From positions 34,604,398 through 34,668,397 of the forward strand of contig NC_133655.1 in assembly GCF_009905375.1 (NCBI RefSeq): 64,000 nt of DNA. Reading direction: 5' to 3'. Below the pieces are notes generated by a model. It saw only the letters and a list, made by a program, of their open reading frames with translations. It had not been told where the DNA came from and did not search any database. This document shows positions 22,456 through 34,285 of this stretch, piece by piece; position 1 is the stretch's first letter, and each line of letters starts with the position of its first letter. This DNA comes from Apium graveolens. Taxonomy: Eukaryota > Streptophyta > Magnoliopsida > Apiales > Apiaceae. The position numbers were made by a program, and so were the translations under genes.

Positions 22456-23454
22456 AAGTGTGCAAGCTAGGATTTCAGGTTAAGTTGGATCGAGCTAGCA
22501 GGAGCTTTATATTGTAGATGAGTTATGTAAGATTGTAAGAATGATATCATTTTCAGCTATAAGTTGAACTAGTTGGGATTCGATTCGATGTAATAAAAGT
22601 TAAGGTTGTGGCTTGCTTTCATACTTTAACCTGTTGCGATCATTGGTTGTGTAAAAAGGGTCAATGCATAAAATATTTTATATCCAGGTTTATATATTAT
22701 ATGTGTGTTGTGACCCCAAACTTCTGACCTGGGTTTGGAGGGCGCCACATTATGACCGGATGGAGGTCAGTACAGGCTGATCACCCGTATTATATATAAA
22801 TGATGGATATTCCAAACGAAACTATTGATTTTTTTTAAGTGAAATGTAAATATTTTACTTGTGCTTTAAGAACTATTTTTATAAAGTATTATGAGTTGAA
22901 TTTGTTTTTTTAAAATGTGATTTTGAAGCTTTCCAAAAGTCTAATAGAGACCTTTTCGTGAACGATATGTTATGCCAATAATTGATTTATTCAGAACCAT
23001 ATCCTTGAACCCTTGAAACCTTAATACAGAGATTCATATTATTACTATTAAGTTATTTCCATATCCGATATTTAGAATTATCCTTATAGTTACTTGCTGA
23101 GTCTTTTTCTCATACTATTTTGTTTTGATCTTGCCATGACAGTTAAGCAAGAAGATGGAGAGATTTAGGCGTTCAGATCAGGTAGAAGCTTTGTGAGAGG
23201 ATCGGTATAGTCTTCTGGAATTTCAGATACAGCTGGGTTATCTGGCAGTTCCAAGTCGGAATTGTAAACTTTAAGTCTCTAAAGGATCGTAAAAGTTTTA
23301 AATTATTGGTTGGTAGTTGTATCTTGTTTCATACCTTATCTTGTATCGATCCTTCTAGCTTTTCGGGGTTTTATTTCATTTAATATTGCATTATTTATTA
23401 TAAGGTGTCGTGGGTCCTCAATCTTAACCCCGGATTTGAGGGCGTCCTAATGAG
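22456..23454. other. Remnant of older gypsy-type LTR sequence
   Basis: No ORF. Two stretches resemble LTR ends of Tekay-type elements: near 22709-22750 (CCTGGGTTTGGAGGGCGCCA) and near 23405-23452 (CCCCGGATTTGAGGGCGTCC); compare the Tekay end CCCCGGATCTGGGGGTG. I read it as decayed LTR sequence, the target of the two + strand elements. Confidence 0.4.
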
Positions 23455-23761
23455 AGCATAGTTGACACCCTCATCTAAATCTGATGTATCATCCTAATTC
23501 TTCTTCTTGGTGAACAAGGCTTGTTTCTTCTCAGCTTTTGGCTTCCTGTAGTCAGCTGCAAGGTGACCAACTCTATCACAGTTGTAGCACTTTGTCTTTA
23601 ACTTGTCAAGTTTCCCAGACTTGGACTCCTTCTCATCAAAGTTTCTTTTTTAGTTCCTCCTATCAGAGTTTGAGGAACTAGAGCCTTTCCTGGAAAAACT
23701 TTTTTCCTTCTTTAAGTCTTTGTAGACCATCCTCTTAAAGCTTTTAACCGGTAAAATAACC
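23455..23761 (-). pseudogene. Copia Gag fragment with a damaged zinc knuckle
   Basis: Read on the minus strand, about 23500-23720 codes for a Lys/Ser-rich stretch with CYNCDRVGHLAADYRKP. This is a CX2CX4HX4C knuckle whose last Cys has become Tyr, with an in-frame stop upstream near 23650. It ends at the SIRE-A LTR, so it is probably part of an older copia element into which SIRE-A inserted. Too short to assign to a lineage. Confidence 0.6.
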
Positions 23762-24817
23762 TGTTATTCCCAAACAATCTAAACAATAATTACAGAAAGG
23801 GGGGTTGAATGTAATAATGGCTTCTTTTTAATTTTAAGAACAATTCTACTAAAATATATAACTGTGTTTGATATAGAAATGGTGCGGAATGAAAGTAGTA
23901 AAGAAATTAAATCACAAAGTAATCAAATACAAGTATTTAAAAACTTTCTGGTGGATTGAACTTTTCCACCAGAGATATATATTAAGTTGAGAACTCTGTG
24001 TAACAAAATTGTTCACAGCTGCTTACAAGTTGAAATACAAGAACAGAGAAATTCTTTACAGATTTTGCCTTATCTATTTCTCTGGTAAAAGTGTTTACTA
24101 ATGTGTATATTATTCATCTTGCTACCCTTGGTTTATATATTACCAAGTTACATGATAAAAATACAAGATAATAAGACAAACTATATCTAGTCTAACTTCA
24201 TGCTACTACACCTCTCTTTCCAGCATCTTTGAATATCATATGTTTAGCTTGGAAATGGAAATGCTTCTTTGTTCTCTAAATCCTTCAAACAGGCTGCCAC
24301 ATTCCATTTGCATACAACCAACGCATGTGACTGTCAAGTCACTATCAACTGCTCTTTTGAATTTGAACATTAGTTGGAACTTAGATTGATCATCCGTTGG
24401 AACTTTGGTTGATCATCCGTTGAAACTTTGTTTGATCATCTGTTGGAACTCTGTTTGATCATCCATCGAGACTTATGTTGATCATCCGTTGAAGCTTTGT
24501 AAATCATCCGTTGAGACTATCTTTTTGGCAGTTAACTCTATTTCATTTATACAAGATTACAAGACATCTAATATTTACAATTAACCATCCTATCTTGCAT
24601 ATCACTCTAGTTTTTAACATGACTTGAACAATCTACAACATCTAGTTCACAAAGCCATTCAAGTATGCAGAAATGTGCTACTAGTCTTATTGTACATAAG
24701 CTACTCTTTCAACGGATGTTGAAATGATCATCCGTTGAAAGCTACAAAAATCACTTGATTAAAATCTACTAAGTGTTTTGTTTAAGTTATCATAAAGTAC
24801 TCAACATATTCCTAACA
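23762..24817 (-). repeat. 3' LTR of SIRE-A (1,056 bp)
   Basis: Starts TGTTATTCCC on the + strand and ends CCTAACA, next to the PPT. On the minus strand a TATA box (TATATAAAC, 24131-24139) lies downstream of the ATCCGTTG array (24391-24514) and of two more copies at 24709-24738, so the motif copies sit in U3. Compared with the LTRs of SIRE-B and SIRE-C the motif here is mostly the T variant (CCGTTG). Confidence 0.9.
24387..24518 (-). repeat. 23 bp tandem array of the ATCCGTTG motif in SIRE-A LTR
   Basis: Copies of CATCCGTTG or one-base variants start at 24391, 24414, 24437, 24460, 24483 and 24505, spacing 23, 23, 23, 23, 22. The spacer between cores is GAACTTTG-like. Confidence 0.9.
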
Positions 24818-24830
24818 ATCTCCCCCAATT
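24818..24830 (-). promoter_or_regulatory. Polypurine tract of SIRE-A
   Basis: Reads AATTGGGGGAGAT on the minus strand, directly before the 3' LTR. The same tract follows the LTRs of SIRE-B and SIRE-C. Confidence 0.9.
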
Positions 24831-25023
24831 TATGTCTACTGTATTTGTAGCCATAAATTAAGAGAAACTTGATGATAACAAAACACTCTATTAATACATA
24901 ATGAAATAAAGTAGATTAAAATTTACAAGTGGTGTAATTTATTGAAAATTCTCACAAAGAAAGATTTGTAGAGAGTCTTATATATCATTTTCAAGGTTCT
25001 CCTCTAGACTGAGCAAATTATGA

Positions 25024-28000
25024 TCATTTCCTTGATTGCCTTGACTTCTTTCCCAGCTTCACATCATTCTCTTCAATCTGGTATTGGAGTTGTCTGAAAA
25101 ATTCTGATTCTTCATTATTTATTAGATCCAGCTTTTCTTGCATTTCTTTCAGAGTTTCATTGCTTGCAATCTTTAGCTGATCTTCCAGTCTGAAGAATCT
25201 TCTAATGTTCTTTTCATCCTTGAACTCCATAATGCAGTATGGCCTCAAATGCACCCTATCTTCAGTGAAGGGAATAGTCAATACTCTTGGAAGTGTATTT
25301 GGTCCTCTCCAACTATTTCTTATCTCCTCAATCTTTTTTAGTACCATTTTTTGGCAACTATATTGAATCCAAAGTTTTTCTTGATTGAGGAGAAGACAGT
25401 CACTAAAGTTGAATAGCTTTCATTAAGAATTCTGTGAAGTGGCCATGTAATCTCTTTACCACCCTTGTACCTGAAGACTAGTCTCTCTCGAAGGTGCTTG
25501 GAAGCATTAATGGATCTAACTTCTTCAAGCTCATCCAGATAGAGATTTATGTCTGAAAATTCTTTGATGTCACATATGAAAAGTTGATTTCCCTTGTTGA
25601 CAATAGGTATAGGTTTGGCCAAAGATTTAGGTTGAAGATTAATAGGCTTGACTGTTTTGACTGCTCTTGTCTTTTTCTTCCTCTGTTTGGCAAAGATTGG
25701 AAGATTTAGATCTCGAAGAGGCAAACTGTCCCAATATATGGGCTCATCCTTTGGAACAACAGGATCACCATGAAAAGTGATATTAGGATCAACCTTGAAC
25801 TCAGCCTCCTTCACAGTAGGTGTGACTGATTGGCTTTTTGTTGTGGATTGGGCTGACATGTTATCTTCCTTGTCTTTATCAAAATTTATCTTCCTCTTTG
25901 CATGGATCTTGTATCTAAACTTTCTCTTTATCTGCTTTAGTTCTTCTTTCTTTCCTTAATCTAGATTCTTAGATGTCTCAGTTGGCAATACAGCTTCTGT
26001 GATTGCAGGCTTCTTAGCTTGGTTCTTGGCATCTAAAGCAGCTTGCTTTTGATATTGTTTGAGCCTCACCTTTTCCTCTTTCTTAGCCTCTGCAAATTGT
26101 GGATGTCCAACCACTACACAGATCAGTTTACCATTTCTGTAGAGTTTAGTAATCCTTGTCTTTAACACTGAGTCTCTAGGGTCCTTGAAGAAAGCTATAG
26201 ACCTTCCAAGTAGCTTCTTTTCATCTGGCCTAGGGGTCTCATAGGTTAGGTCCAGTGGATTTTTTCCTGAATTCTTTGAATAATTTCTTTTTGGTTTAAA
26301 AATCACACTGGCCTTTAGAGACTTGATTGATGAGGGTTCATCTCTTCCAATGTTCTCTAGGCTCATTTCATTTGCTGAAATTTGTCTCAATTGAGAGAAG
26401 TGAGAGAAGACCTTGTCTTGCTTCTCAATTAGAACAATTTTTTTCTTGATATTTTCATCAAGCTTCTTCCATTTTGCATCCAACTCTTGCTCAGTTGCTG
26501 CAACATTAAGCATTTTAGATTTTTCATTTAATTCCAACTTAGCAGCTGCTATCTTGATCAGATCAATGCTGTCCAAGGCTGGTGGCTTAGTAAAAGCAAT
26601 TGTTGGAACAATCACCTTGCTAACTTGTATGTTGAGCACTTTCTCACCCTCACTTGTTGACTCCCCTTGACTAACTGGAATAATTGAGTCTTTCTCCCCC
26701 TTTTTGTTAGCATCAAGTTGAGTAGAGGTTGAGGTCTGTGCAACCACCAATTTCTGAAGTAGCAGAGTTTGTTGGGCTTGATGGAGATGGATTTCAGTAA
26801 TTGAAGTTTCCAAGGTTTTGAGCCTTTTGTCTAAGGAGTCCACCTTGCTGGCTAGATCATAATTTTTCCTTAATTGTCTGTTGATGTCCAGCATAGTGGT
26901 GCTAGGAAACTTAGCATCCAAGCTCTCAGTGACATCCTTATTGATTTGATCAATTTCAGTCTTCAGTTCAGTAACATCCTGATTTTGTTTGAGAGATTGA
27001 ATTTGATGGAGTTAAAGAGAGTGCAGATGTTCTTGTAGAAGGCTCTTGGTGTTGGCATTTGTAGTAGTTTGAAGAGCTATCTGAGTTTGTTAAATGATGT
27101 GAGACAAAGTAGATTTGAAATGGTGCTCATCACATGCTTTGGAAAACACCCAAGATGGCATGCTTGATCTTGAGCTAGGGCCTGCTTCTCCCCTATATCC
27201 ATGAACTCTTCCTCATCATCATCTTCATCCAAAAAAATATCCTCATAACCACCAGTTCCATAATCAACATCATCACCAACTGTGGGCGGCATGGATGTGA
27301 TGGTATCTTTAGCTCTTTGCATAGAGGCAGTAGTGTACACCAAATTGAGAATTCTTTCAGCAACCACATTGTCCTATTCAGCCAAAACTTGATAAGCTGA
27401 AATAGGGTGAGTAAATGCCTCAACTTCATAAGAAACAGAGTCTAAGATAGCTTGATATTCTTGCTGAATTAGCTATTTCTTTTCAGCCTCATTAACATCT
27501 ATTAACTTACTAACAATGGGCTCTTCCCATTCTACCATACATTCTTTTCTCGTATCATCTCTCTGTTCTTGCATCAAGGGCTCCCCTTGGCTTCCCACCC
27601 TCACACCCTCACCTTCACCTACTAAGGTGGGACTCCAGTCACTCACTTTTGCCAAGCTGGAAGAAATAGCTTGCAGATTTTCCCTCATTTCCTCTCATTT
27701 TGCCTAAGAGCAACACAGCCTCTCACTCAATTCACTCCCTTTCCTCAGTCCTAAGAGTGATTGTACAACTACTAGATCATCTGCACTTGTAACATTTGTT
27801 GAAGTTTGAAGTGGTGCAGTGATATTCAACGGATGAGGAACATCCATCAAAATAGTAGTTGAGAGTTTAAACGGATGACTGTTGTTAAGCACATCCATCG
27901 AGATACTAGTCGACGGATGAACAATATCCGTCGAGATAGTGGAAATAAAGGAGTTTAGAGTAGAGACTACTGTAGAATCTGTGGTGATTAATTTGAGATT

Positions 28001-29071
28001 TTGCACAGATATTTCAGTAGTCTCAGAAAGAAATGGAAAGTGAGCCAACAGATCATCTAAAAGATGATGCTCACTTGCTTGGATTTTTGGCTCCTCCATG
28101 AGAGTTAGAGATGGAGAGAAACTAGAGAGGGCTTTCTTTGACTTGGTTTTGGAAATTTTTGCTTTTGTGGCTTGGGTAGGCACCTGTTTGGTCACTGTCA
28201 TAGGTGCCAATGCCATAATTATTGGAAAAGAAGCAGGTGGTTGAGAAGTAGTAGTAGAGACAGAGACATTTACCTCACTTACCTGAGGCAATTCCATGAT
28301 TGGCAAGTAAACCAGGGGAACCTCACTGTGATGGTTTGCCCTGTTCAAGTAAGCAATAACCCGTATTTCTTGAACCCAACAATCAAGCTTGTTGGTTGGG
28401 TTCTAAATAATGAGATCTTTAGAAACAAAGTTAGTCAGTAACATAAAGAATCTAGCATAATATATGTTTTTAGATCTTTTCTTAATGTCTCCTAGCTTAA
28501 AACCTTATTCAAATAAAACATACTCACTAGAGTTATGATACTTATCACTAAGCAGCATATATAACATGTTTACAAGTGAATAAGTTACTGCATTAAAAAT
28601 AATAATTTTCCCAGAAAATACTTTAATAAAAGAATCACAGAGAAAGCTCCACTCCTTTCTGAGGTCTTTTATCCTGACATCGCCTAGCTTGGCGGGGTCA
28701 AAAGCATAGCCCATAGAACTGAGCATGGAACTCATATTTGTGTTTGTGTGTGGGCTTAGTGTATTATTCTCAGGAAATTGAAAACAGGCATGAATTATAT
28801 CACTGTTTATGCAATAGTTTGTACCTTTGAGAGAAAAGGTAATGGTCTTGTCACTTGAGTTGTAAACAACAGAGGTCCATATCTCTTCAACCACTTCACA
28901 GTAGATAACAGGAGACTCCAGCATAGCATACTTCAGTTTGCAACTTCGAATGAAGTCCATCACTTTATGGTAATCATTAGAAGCAGCAATCTCTTTGTTC
29001 ACTAATGCAACGAAGTTGTTCTTTTCATACACAAACCCATATTGGGACATGATCTTGACTACTGGTGCCAT
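25024..29071 (-). pseudogene. ORF3 of SIRE-A, accessory protein downstream of Pol, frameshifted
   Basis: Starts at ATG 29071 (MAPVVKIMSQ) and runs about 4 kb to 25024. Parts in order: N-terminal domain 29071-28505 (YEKNNFVALVNK, YCEVVEEIWTSVVYNSSDKT); Ser/Thr/Pro-rich part 28348-27704 with several HPS/HPL tripeptides; acidic stretch near 27200; predicted coiled coil about 26900-26700 (LETSITEIHLHQAQQTLLLQ); Lys-rich region to 25956 (KLICVVVGHPQFAEAKKEEK); C-terminal domain 25859-25024 (YLDELEEVRSINASKHLRER, KEITWPLHRILNE, FFRLEDQLKIASNETLKEM). Several frameshifts and stops break it. There is no signal peptide or membrane segment, so it does not look like an envelope protein. Family not recognised; the same protein is coded in SIRE-B and SIRE-C. 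Confidence 0.75.
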
Positions 29072-29573
29072 TGCTGAGAATGAGAATAGTTTGCAGAGAA
29101 AAAGATTTTGCTTTGGAGAAGAAATAGTTAGGGAAATTACTTGAGAAAGATAAAAGTAAATAATAGAAATGAAATTAGCTTATATACTTTCTCAGAAGTA
29201 AACTGTCAAAAATTAAAAAGTGAAATAAAGTAACCAATCAAATTAGCCCAAAATAGCCGTTTTAAAAATACAGAAAATTGTCAAAATTCTAAGATTATCT
29301 GTTGAAATATACATACTGGTTGTAAGTAAATTCGACGGATAATTCTCAAAATCAGCGGCTAAGATTGAGTGCAATTCGACGAATAATGATAAAAGTACCC
29401 AGGGTAATAATTGATACTTCAACGAATAAAATATTTCAACGGATGTTCATTTTCAACGGATAATGAACATCCGTCGAGATGTAAATTCTGACTTAGACAA
29501 AATTTACATTTTTGAAAGGAAATATCAACTATTATTCTAGCTGCAATACAAATTGCTTAGACATCAAAATAGA
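29072..29573 (-). promoter_or_regulatory. Pol/ORF3 intergenic region of SIRE-A with TATA box and motif cluster
   Basis: About 500 bp. On the minus strand a TATA box TATATAAGC (29178-29186) lies 107 bp before the ORF3 ATG. Upstream of it are motif copies: TCGACGGAT (29332), CAACGGAT (about 29438 and 29455) and CATCCGTCGA (29468). TATA box and motif positions are conserved in SIRE-B and SIRE-C. Promoter function is inferred. Confidence 0.6.
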
Positions 29574-32034
29574 TTAAGAGTAATTAAGCATACCTAACTC
29601 ACTTACCAACCTAGTGAAGGTGGATTTATCAAGTGGCTTGGTAAAGATGTTTGCAAGTTGTTTTTCACTTGGAACAAAATGAAGTTCCATATTACCATTC
29701 ATAACATGCTCTCAAATGAAGTGGTACTTGATGTCAATGTGCTTGGTCCTTGAATGTTGTACTGGATTCTCAGTGATGGCAATAGCACTTGCCCTATCAC
29801 AGAAAATAGGAATCTTATTCACTTGTAGACCATAGTCCAACAGTTGATTTTTCATCCATAAAATATGTGCACAGCAATTACCAGCAACAATATATTCAGC
29901 TTCAGATGTAGAAGTAGAAACTGGATTTTGCTTTTTACTGAACCAGGACACTAGCTTGTTTCCTAGAAATTGACAGGTTCCTATTATACTTTTTCTATCA
30001 ATTTTACAGCCTGCATAATCTGCATCTGAATAACCAGTTAGATCAAAGCCAGAATCTCTAGGGTACCAAATGATAAGTTTTGGTGTTCCCTTGAGATATC
30101 TGAAAATTCTCTTAATAGCTATTAAATGAAATTCTCTAGGATCAGCCTAAAATTTAGCACAAAGACAAGTGGCAAATATTATATCTGGCCTACTAGCTGT
30201 TAAATATAAAAGTGATCCAATAATGCCTCTATAGCTTGAAATATCCACAAACTTTTAAGTTGTGTTTAATTCAAGTTTGGTTACAGTGGCCATGGGAGTT
30301 TTTGCAGATGTGCAATCCATTAGATCAAACTTCTTCAAAAGATCATAAATGTTTATGGTTTGACTAATGAATATTCCATCAATAACTTGCCTAACTTGTA
30401 AACCAAGAAAGTAAGTTAGTTCTCCCATCATGCTCATTTCATATTTACTTTGCATCAATTTGGCAAACTTTTTGTAAAATTTTTCATCTATAGAGACAAA
30501 TATAATATCATCTACATAAATTTGAACAAATATACTAGAGCCATTAACATTTGCAAAGAATAAGGTTTTGTCAACAGTACCTCTAGTGAAGTAATTTTCC
30601 AAGAGAAACTTTGACAAAGTATCATACCAGGCTCTAAGTGCTTGCTTCAATCCATAAAGTGCTTTCAAAAGATAGTAGACATATTCTGGAAAATTTGGAT
30701 CTTCAAAACCAGGAGGTTGACTGACATAGACTTCCTCCTCCAAAAATCCATTCAGAAAGGCACTTTTGACATCCATTTGATAGACTTTGAAATTGGCATG
30801 AGCTGCATAGGCTAAGAAGATTCTGATGGCTTCAAGTCTTGCAACAGGAGCAAAGGTTTCATCAAAATCAATTCCTTCTTGTTGACAGTAGCCCTTATCA
30901 ATCAATTAGCTTTGTTCCTGACAACTATGCCATTTTCATCCATCTTGTTTCTGAATACCCACTTAGTATCAATAGAATTCTTTCCTTTAGGTTTGGGTAC
31001 CAGCTTCCATACTTTATTTCTTTCAAATTGGTTTAACTCCTCCTGTATAGATAAAACCCAATCGGGATCCAACAGAGCTTCTTCTACCTTTTTAGGCTCT
31101 TCTTGAGATAGAAAGATGTTATATAAACATTCATCTTGAGTTACTTTCCTTGTTCACACTCTTGAAGATGCATCACCAATGATCAGTCCAAATGGGTGAT
31201 CTCTAGTCCATTTTCTCTGTTGAGGTAGATTAGCTCTAGATGAAGAGGCCTCATTATTGTTTTGATGTGTGATAGAGTTTTGATTAGAAGAAACTCCCCT
31301 TGAGTTTATGGATCTTTGACTTAATATTGGAGTTCTTTCTGATTATGATCTAACTTGGCTTTCAATTCCTATTGATGGATTAATGGATGTTTCTCTCTGT
31401 CTATCGACGGATGATGCAGATTGTCTCTCGATGCATGATGCACTTGGTCTTTCGGCGGATGTTGAATTATGTGCTTCATTAGTTGTAGACTTTTCTGCAT
31501 TGTCTTTGGATATAGGTTCTTGATCACTTTCATCATCACTGTCTTCATAAATCGTCTCAACATTCTCAATTTTGAGGCTTTCATGGAAATTTCCATCTTG
31601 CAGTCCTTCAATCTTTTTATCATCAAACACAACATGTACAGATTCCATAACAATATTGGTTCTAAGATTGTAGACTCTATATGCTTTTCCAACAACATAT
31701 CCAACAAAAATTCCTTCATCTGCTTTGACATCAAACTTTCCATGTTGATCAGTTTGATTTCTTAAGATATAGCATTTACAGCCAAAGACATGAAGAAAAT
31801 TTAGTGTTGGCTTTCTATTCTTGAACAATTGGTAGAGTGTCATGCATTTTGCTTGATTAACCAAAGAAATATTCCGAGTGTAGCATGCAGTATTTACAGC
31901 TTCAGCCCATAAATATGTTGGTAACTTTGATACTTCTAGCATTGTCCTTACAGCTTCAATAAGAGATCTGTTTTTCCTTTCCACCAAACCATTTTGTTGT
32001 GGGGTTCTTGATGCTGAGAATTCATGCATAATCC
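29574..32034 (-). pseudogene. Pol fragment of SIRE-A (integrase C-terminus, RT, RNase H)
   Basis: Integrase from after the second catalytic Asp: RTPQQNGLVERKNRSLIE near 32000 (catalytic Glu), then CKCYILRNQTDQHGKF. A linker at about 31550-31340 carries one motif copy. Reverse transcriptase 30905-about 30100 has [19 protein letters not shown] and [12 protein letters not shown]. RNase H 29951-29700 has SWFSKKQNPVSTSTSEAEYI and is split by a stop near 29712. [15 protein letters not shown] is characteristic of the SIRE/Maximus lineage. Frame breaks lie near 30906, 30255 and 29952. The 5' half is cut off by SIRE-B. Confidence 0.88.
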
Positions 32035-32243
32035 TGTTATTCCCTAACAATACAACAAGAATTACAGAAGGGGGGTTGAATGTAATTCTGGCTTCTTTTT
32101 GAGATTTATGAAAAATGTTCTAACTCGATAATATATAAATGTTTGATTTGCAAAGTGCGGAATGAAAGAATTACATATATCAAAACACAAGTAATAAAAA
32201 CATAGATCTTTAAAACTTTCTGGTGGATTTGAATGTAACCACC

Positions 32244-32245
<2 letters not shown>

Positions 32246-32309
<64 letters not shown>
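32246..32309. repeat. (AT)32 microsatellite in the SIRE-B LTR
   Basis: 64 bases of pure AT dinucleotide. The other SIRE LTRs have only a short AGATATATATT at this place, so it grew from that seed in this copy. Confidence 0.97.
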
Positions 32310-32312
<3 letters not shown>

Positions 32313-32718
32313 GAGAACCCTGTGAAGCTTGAATAGCTCACAGCTGCAGTTATAAATATGAACAACTAAACTTGCAGAGAAATGCTACAGGATACAGCTT
32401 ACAAATATTTATCTGAGAATGTATTTTCTTAGTCTATTTGTTAGTTATTCTACTTGTTACACTTGGTTTATATATCACCAAGTTTACATAGTAATAAGAC
32501 AAGATAATAAAACAAAACCTATCAAGTCTAACTCCATGCTGCTTCACTACTCTATTCCGGCATCTTTGAATATCTTCATAAAAGCATGGAAATGGTAATG
32601 CTTCTTTATTCTCAATTTCCTGTTAAACAGGCTACCACATTCCTTTTGCAAACACCCAACGCATGTGATTGTGTTATCACTGTCAACATATATTTGAATT
32701 GATCATCCATCGGGTACA

Positions 32719-32723
32719 TGCTT
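32719..32723. repeat. Target site duplication of element D, left copy
   Basis: TGCTT before TGTTGG of the left LTR; repeated at 40589-40593. Confidence 0.93.
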
Positions 32724-34271
32724 TGTTGGATTTTAATCGCAGCGGGGGCATGACAAAATACTTTTACACATATAAAATCCAAATAAAAGCATACAGATCA
32801 TGAATAAAAATTCGAGGGATCGAATCTAACCTTTAAAATAATAATTAAACTTTTTGGGTTTTTTTGGGTTCGAATAAAAATAGAGTCTATAATAGTGTAT
32901 TTATAGGCAAAATTTTCAGCTGAAATTTTCCCATAAATATTATTATTATTATTATCCCATTTATTATTCTCATTAATAATTAAAACACCTTTTAATTATT
33001 AATCCTTTTTCTAAACACTTTAGAAATAATTCTCTCTCTTGATTTAATTTCCAAAAATTAAATCCTTAATTAATAATATTAAGAACTTTTCTTAATTAAT
33101 TTATAATCAATTAAATCTCATTTAATCAATTATTAAATTTTCCAATTAATTATTTATTTCACAAATAAATAATTATTAGCCATTATTAATTAATTTCTCC
33201 ACCATAAAATCATTCTCTTTTATGGTGTGACCCTGTAGGTTCAATATTAAGCCGGTAGTAGAAATAAATAATAATAAAACTATTTTATCATTATTTATAT
33301 AAATTCTCTAATTTATTAAATATGATTAATTAATTAATCACATTTATTCTACATCGTGAGGGATACTTCTCAGCATATCGCGACTATCCGGATAATATGA
33401 ATTCACTGCTTAGAATACCAAGAACCTATTCAGTGAATAGTTACCGTACAATAAACTCCTACCCTACAATGTCCCGATTAAATACAAGGCATGGATCTCG
33501 TGTCAAGCCTATCTAATTCAATCACTTGCTTACCATTTACTACACGTAGTTCTATGCAAATTAGAAACTCCTTTCTAATTTCATTTACTCTGGCCAGAGA
33601 TTCCTGAACTAGCATAAGTGGATCAGCCTTGAACATTCGCTTCCTTCACTGGAAGGGGTAGATCCTTTATTGATCATACACTATCTTCGTGTACAAATTC
33701 CTATACCCAGTAGAGCCCTAATAATTATCCCTGGAGACTAAGAACTAAACGAAAGCATAGTTTAGTGTACACAAGATGACTATGATGACCTCAAGTCTAA
33801 GGATACTTGTACAACTATCACTATGTGAATAACTGCTGACACGTGAGTGAACTCCATCAGTTGTTCAGCTGTGCGAGTCATGTTCAGTGAACTTATTCTA
33901 TAATAAGCACCTACATACTAGCTATAGTGTCACCACACAAATGTCTATGAGAACAGACATCCTTCATAATGAAGCAAGCATAGTATGTACCGATCTCTGC
34001 GGATTATTAATTACCAGTTAGTAATCCTATGACCAGGAACTATTTAAGTTTAGAGTTATCATCTTTTTAGGTCTCACTATTATGATCTCATCATAATCCA
34101 TAAAAAGCTTTACTCTAAACTATGGTATATCTTATTTAAACACTTAAATAGATAGAGCCCGTAATAAAAACAAAACAAGTCTTTTATTAATATCAATGAA
34201 ATCAAAACAAATTACATAAAAGTTATTCCTAAATTGTCATACATGATTGGACTTAGGACATATTCCTTTCA
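32724..34271 (-). repeat. 3' LTR of element D (1,548 bp)
   Basis: Begins TGTTGGATTTTAATCGC and ends CATATTCCTTTCA. It lacks about 115 bp that the other LTR has (about 39045-39160); otherwise the two are similar with scattered changes. Confidence 0.93.
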
Positions 34272-34282
34272 ATCTCCCACTT
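34272..34282 (-). promoter_or_regulatory. Polypurine tract of element D
   Basis: AAGTGGGAGAT on the minus strand, directly before the 3' LTR. Confidence 0.85.
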
Positions 34283-34285
34283 GTA

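Larger units (their letters stand above)
23762..32034 (-). mobile_element. SIRE-A: 3' part of a SIRE-type Ty1/copia element
   Basis: On the minus strand from right to left: part of integrase, reverse transcriptase, RNase H, ORF3, polypurine tract, 3' LTR. The 5' part is absent because SIRE-B starts at 32035 inside the integrase; AATCC (32030-32034) would be the duplicated target, its partner lying beyond 64000. The uninterrupted integrase of SIRE-B has the equivalent sequence (about 61951-61970), which confirms the break point. Reading frames contain several frameshifts and stops. By nesting it is older than SIRE-B, SIRE-C and element D. Confidence 0.88.
32035..32723 (-). repeat. 3' LTR of SIRE-B, left segment
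   Basis: From TGTTATTCCCTAACAAT to the element D insertion point; continues at 40594. Total LTR about 1,129 bp. It has a TATA box (TATATAAAC on the minus strand, 32466-32474) and a 64 bp (AT)n run. Confidence 0.9.

Noticed and set aside
25024..29071. ORF3 as an envelope gene
   Set aside because: No signal peptide, membrane helix or cleavage site in any copy.
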